DNA of 64,000 nucleotides from Bacteroidota bacterium (lineage in GTDB: Bacteria; Bacteroidota; Bacteroidia; AKYH767-A; OLB10): contig JADJOZ010000033.1 of NCBI GenBank assembly GCA_016713525.1, positions 124,001 through 188,000 of the forward strand, written 5' to 3'. Every line of letters begins with the position of its first letter. Within the stretch, counting starts at the first letter, position 1. The notes under the pieces are model-generated. The model saw only the letters and a list, made by a program, of their open reading frames with translations. It was not told the DNA's origin and did no database searches. The translations under genes and the position numbers were made by a program. Below, one piece after another: positions 62,042-64,000 of the stretch.

Positions 62042-64000
62042 TTATTTTACAATTAACCGAATTGAACGACGGGAATTTCCGGATTGTAGTGATACCAGAT
62101 ATATTCCTTTGGCATATTCAGCCAACTCCAGTTCGATTATTCCATTTTCAGGAAGATTAATCAATTGTTTGTAAACGTCTTTACCTAGTATATTAGTTAC
62201 AGTTAAGGTGGAATTTTCCAAAATATTTCCATCTATATGAAGCTCAGTCCTGTCAAATGCCGGATTTGGAACCAATGACAACCCAAAAGCATCAGGTTGG
62301 TCAGAAATTCTGCAATTGAAAGCAATGGTGAGTGTTTTAGTACCTCTGTCGCCGCAATCATTTTTAGCCGTACATCCAATTTTACCCACAGTGGTGCCGA
62401 AGTTAACAACAATTGTCGTTGTTCCTTGTCCCGATACAATGGTGCTACCTGCTGGTACAGTCCATTTGTAATAGTTCGCACTATACATAACAGGAACGGA
62501 ATAGGTAACATTAGTTTGGCCGGCACACACGGTAGCCGGACCGTTAATAACAGCCGGGCTTGGAGGAGCACCATAAATATTTACACATCTGGCCGCACTG
62601 TTCACACATCCATTAAATGCCGTTACGCAAAGCTGTCCGGAAACAAATCCGGCCGGTGTACTGAGTACAATGGCATTGGTACCCTGACCCGAAACAATAG
62701 AGCAGGAAGCAGGCACTGTCCATGTATAAGAAGAGGCGTTGGCATTAGCAGGCACCGAGAAGTTAACCGTGGCGTTACAGTTTCCATATAAATTACCAGC
62801 CATATTACCAACAGAAATAGCGGCTGTTTTGCTGATAGATTTGCATCTGGCCTGGGAAGTACCACAGGCATTAGTAGCAGTAACACAGATGTTGGCAGAA
62901 GTAAAATTACCGGCAAACTGGACCGAAACAGAATTGGTACCCTGTCCGGAAATAATAGTAGCAGTAGCAGGCATCATCCAATTGTAAGAAGTGACGTTAG
63001 GATTGTTGTTGATGGTATAAGTAACCACACCACCGGCACAGACTTTAGCGGCACCTGCAATAGGACCCGGAGTACCCGGAGTGATGCAATTGCAATTGTT
63101 AACAGTAATGTTTTTAGCAGCGGAAGCAGCACAACCATTGCCATCGATATAAGAATAGGTGATAGCATGTGTGCCCACACCAGCGGTAGCAGGATTAAAC
63201 TGGCCATTGGAAACACCATTACCGGAGTAAGAACCGCCAGCAGGAGAACCACCGCTCAGGGTCAACAGGGCAGCATTGCTGCAAATGCTGGAGAAGTTGG
63301 AAAGGGTAACAACCGGTAAAGGATTAACAGTAACGGTAATGTCGGCAGCAGAAACACATCCGAATGAGTTGGCACCAATTACAGTGTAAGTAGTGGTAGC
63401 AGCAGGAGTAGCGATTACGCTAACACCGGTAGAATTGTTCAGTCCTGTTGAAGGCGACCAGTTAAAAGTGTCGGCACCGTTCACATTTAATGTGGCAGAA
63501 GTTCCTGCACAAATAGTAGCATCACCGCTGGTTGTTAAAACAGGAAGCGGATTAACCGTTACTGTAACATTTTCAATTGCGGTGCATCCGTTACTGCTTG
63601 TTCCGGTGACAGAATAAGTAGCTGTGGACAGCGGTGAAGCAATTACAATTGAGCCGGTAGTAGTATTCAGGCCTGTTGCCGGCGACCAACTGTATGCACT
63701 TGCTCCTGAAGCAGAAAGGGTGGTATTAGATCCTTCACAAATGGAAGTGTTGGAGGAAAGGTTCAGATTCACCTGATCAATATTAACAGTTGCGGAAGCT
63801 GTACCTGTGCAACCGGTGATGAGGTTGGTTACTAAAACAGTATAGGTTGTATTTGCTGCGGGAGTAACAACCGCGTTGGAATCAGTACTATTGAATCCTG
63901 CCGGTGTCGATGTCCACTGATAAGTAAGTTGTGTAGATACCAGATTGTTGAGAGTTATCGTCCATGTATTAATGGTACCAACATCAACTCCTGCAAGGTC
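62042..64000 (-). CDS. Large PKD/Ig-like T9SS surface protein, N-terminus beyond window
   Basis: The frame is open to base 64000, giving at least 652 residues; the start lies outside. It holds repeated modules: two or three of the type ATICAGTSATLNVNGADTFN with a VTVNPLPV linker, then a module ending AKNITVNNCNC, then three PKD-like modules (ITPGTPGPIAGAAKVCAGG, NMAGNLYGNCNATVNFSVPA, INGPATVCAGQTNVTYSVPV), each with a W(T/M)VPA..I(V/I)SGQGT core and paired cysteines. It ends in a T9SS type A domain (LVPNPAFDRTELHIDGN, AKGIYLVSLQSG). Such proteins are surface adhesins or secreted scaffolds. It likely forms an operon with the propeller gene. Confidence 0.9.
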   Translation of the reverse strand, partial: DLAGVDVGTINTWTITLNNLVSTQLTYQWTSTPAGFNSTDSNAVVTPAANTTYTVLVTNLITGCTGTASATVNIDQVNLNLSSNTSICEGSNTTLSASGASAYSWSPATGLNTTTGSIVIASPLSTATYSVTGTSSNGCTAIENVTVTVNPLPVLTTSGDATICAGTSATLNVNGADTFNWSPSTGLNNSTGVSVIATPAATTTYTVIGANSFGCVSAADITVTVNPLPVVTLSNFSSICSNAALLTLSGGSPAGGSYSGNGVSNGQFNPATAGVGTHAITYSYIDGNGCAASAAKNITVNNCNCITPGTPGPIAGAAKVCAGGVVTYTINNNPNVTSYNWMMPATATIISGQGTNSVSVQFAGNFTSANICVTATNACGTSQARCKSISKTAAISVGNMAGNLYGNCNATVNFSVPANANASSYTWTVPASCSIVSGQGTNAIVLSTPAGFVSGQLCVTAFNGCVNSAARCVNIYGAPPSPAVINGPATVCAGQTNVTYSVPVMYSANYYKWTVPAGSTIVSGQGTTTIVVNFGTTVGKIGCTAKNDCGDRGTKTLTIAFNCRISDQPDAFGLSLVPNPAFDRTELHIDGNILENSTLTVTNILGKDVYKQLINLPENGIIELELAEYAKGIYLVSLQSGNSRRSIRLIVK

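Overview
The window is AT-rich chromosomal DNA from a member of the Bacteroidota, most likely a free-living Chitinophagales/Sphingobacteriia-type lineage. The signs are several proteins with C-terminal type IX secretion (T9SS type A) sorting domains, a fused MurF-alanine racemase, a lipoprotein-type TamL next to TamB, DUF3667 and DUF4199 proteins, and TAnnTTTG promoter boxes without Shine-Dalgarno sequences. I see no tRNA, rRNA, CRISPR array, insertion sequence or prophage.

Layout. 1-2.6 kb: a B12-binding radical SAM enzyme cut by the left edge, and an AI-2E-type exporter. 2.6-29.3 kb: an envelope and stress region. It holds a receiver protein and a receiver-PAS-kinase hybrid, a BrkB-family protein, an AsmA-like protein, two DUF5670 (lmo0937-type) mini membrane proteins, two YtxH proteins, a holin-family protein, an Omp85-like barrel, the MlaE-MlaF-MlaD phospholipid transporter, a lipoprotein, a CHASE3 histidine kinase with a convergent response regulator, TamL-TamB, a DUF2383 four-helix protein, a receiver followed by an NtrC-type sigma-54 activator, and an outer-membrane barrel. 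Many transcription units here are preceded by a TGGYAY...TTG element resembling a -24/-12 (sigma-54) promoter, 29-63 bases before the start. I think this is the most interesting feature of the window: a candidate envelope-maintenance regulon with its own activator gene in its midst.

29.5-36.4 kb: a secreted protein, a T9SS protein, a mini zinc/HhH protein, a DEAH helicase, and a NarL-type kinase-regulator pair preceded by a multiply broken membrane-protein gene. 36.4-40.4 kb: a non-coding stretch with three AGGG-N4-CCCT palindromes, two small ORFs, thymidine kinase (frameshifted) and the MurF-Alr fusion. 40.4-48.0 kb: a T9SS protein translationally coupled to a large YadA-like/S74-chaperone fibre protein, a LuxR regulator and a disrupted 7TM-type histidine kinase. 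48.3-54.6 kb: four GNAT acetyltransferase genes (one broken), a TPR protein, a DUF3667 protein and a phosphosugar mutase. 54.6-64 kb: a Ycf48-like T9SS protein, an M28 peptidase, a LutB-like protein that has lost iron-sulfur ligands, a two-component-propeller T9SS protein, and a large PKD/Ig-like T9SS protein running off the right edge.

Sequence quality matters for reading this window. Four genes (hybrid kinase, tamL, tdk, 7TM kinase) are each broken by what looks like one missing base in a 5-6 base A/T run, a pattern typical of homopolymer sequencing error. In contrast, the membrane gene at 35.4-36.1 kb carries several frameshifts plus a stop and looks truly decayed. All functional calls come from reading the translated sequence; no database search was run.
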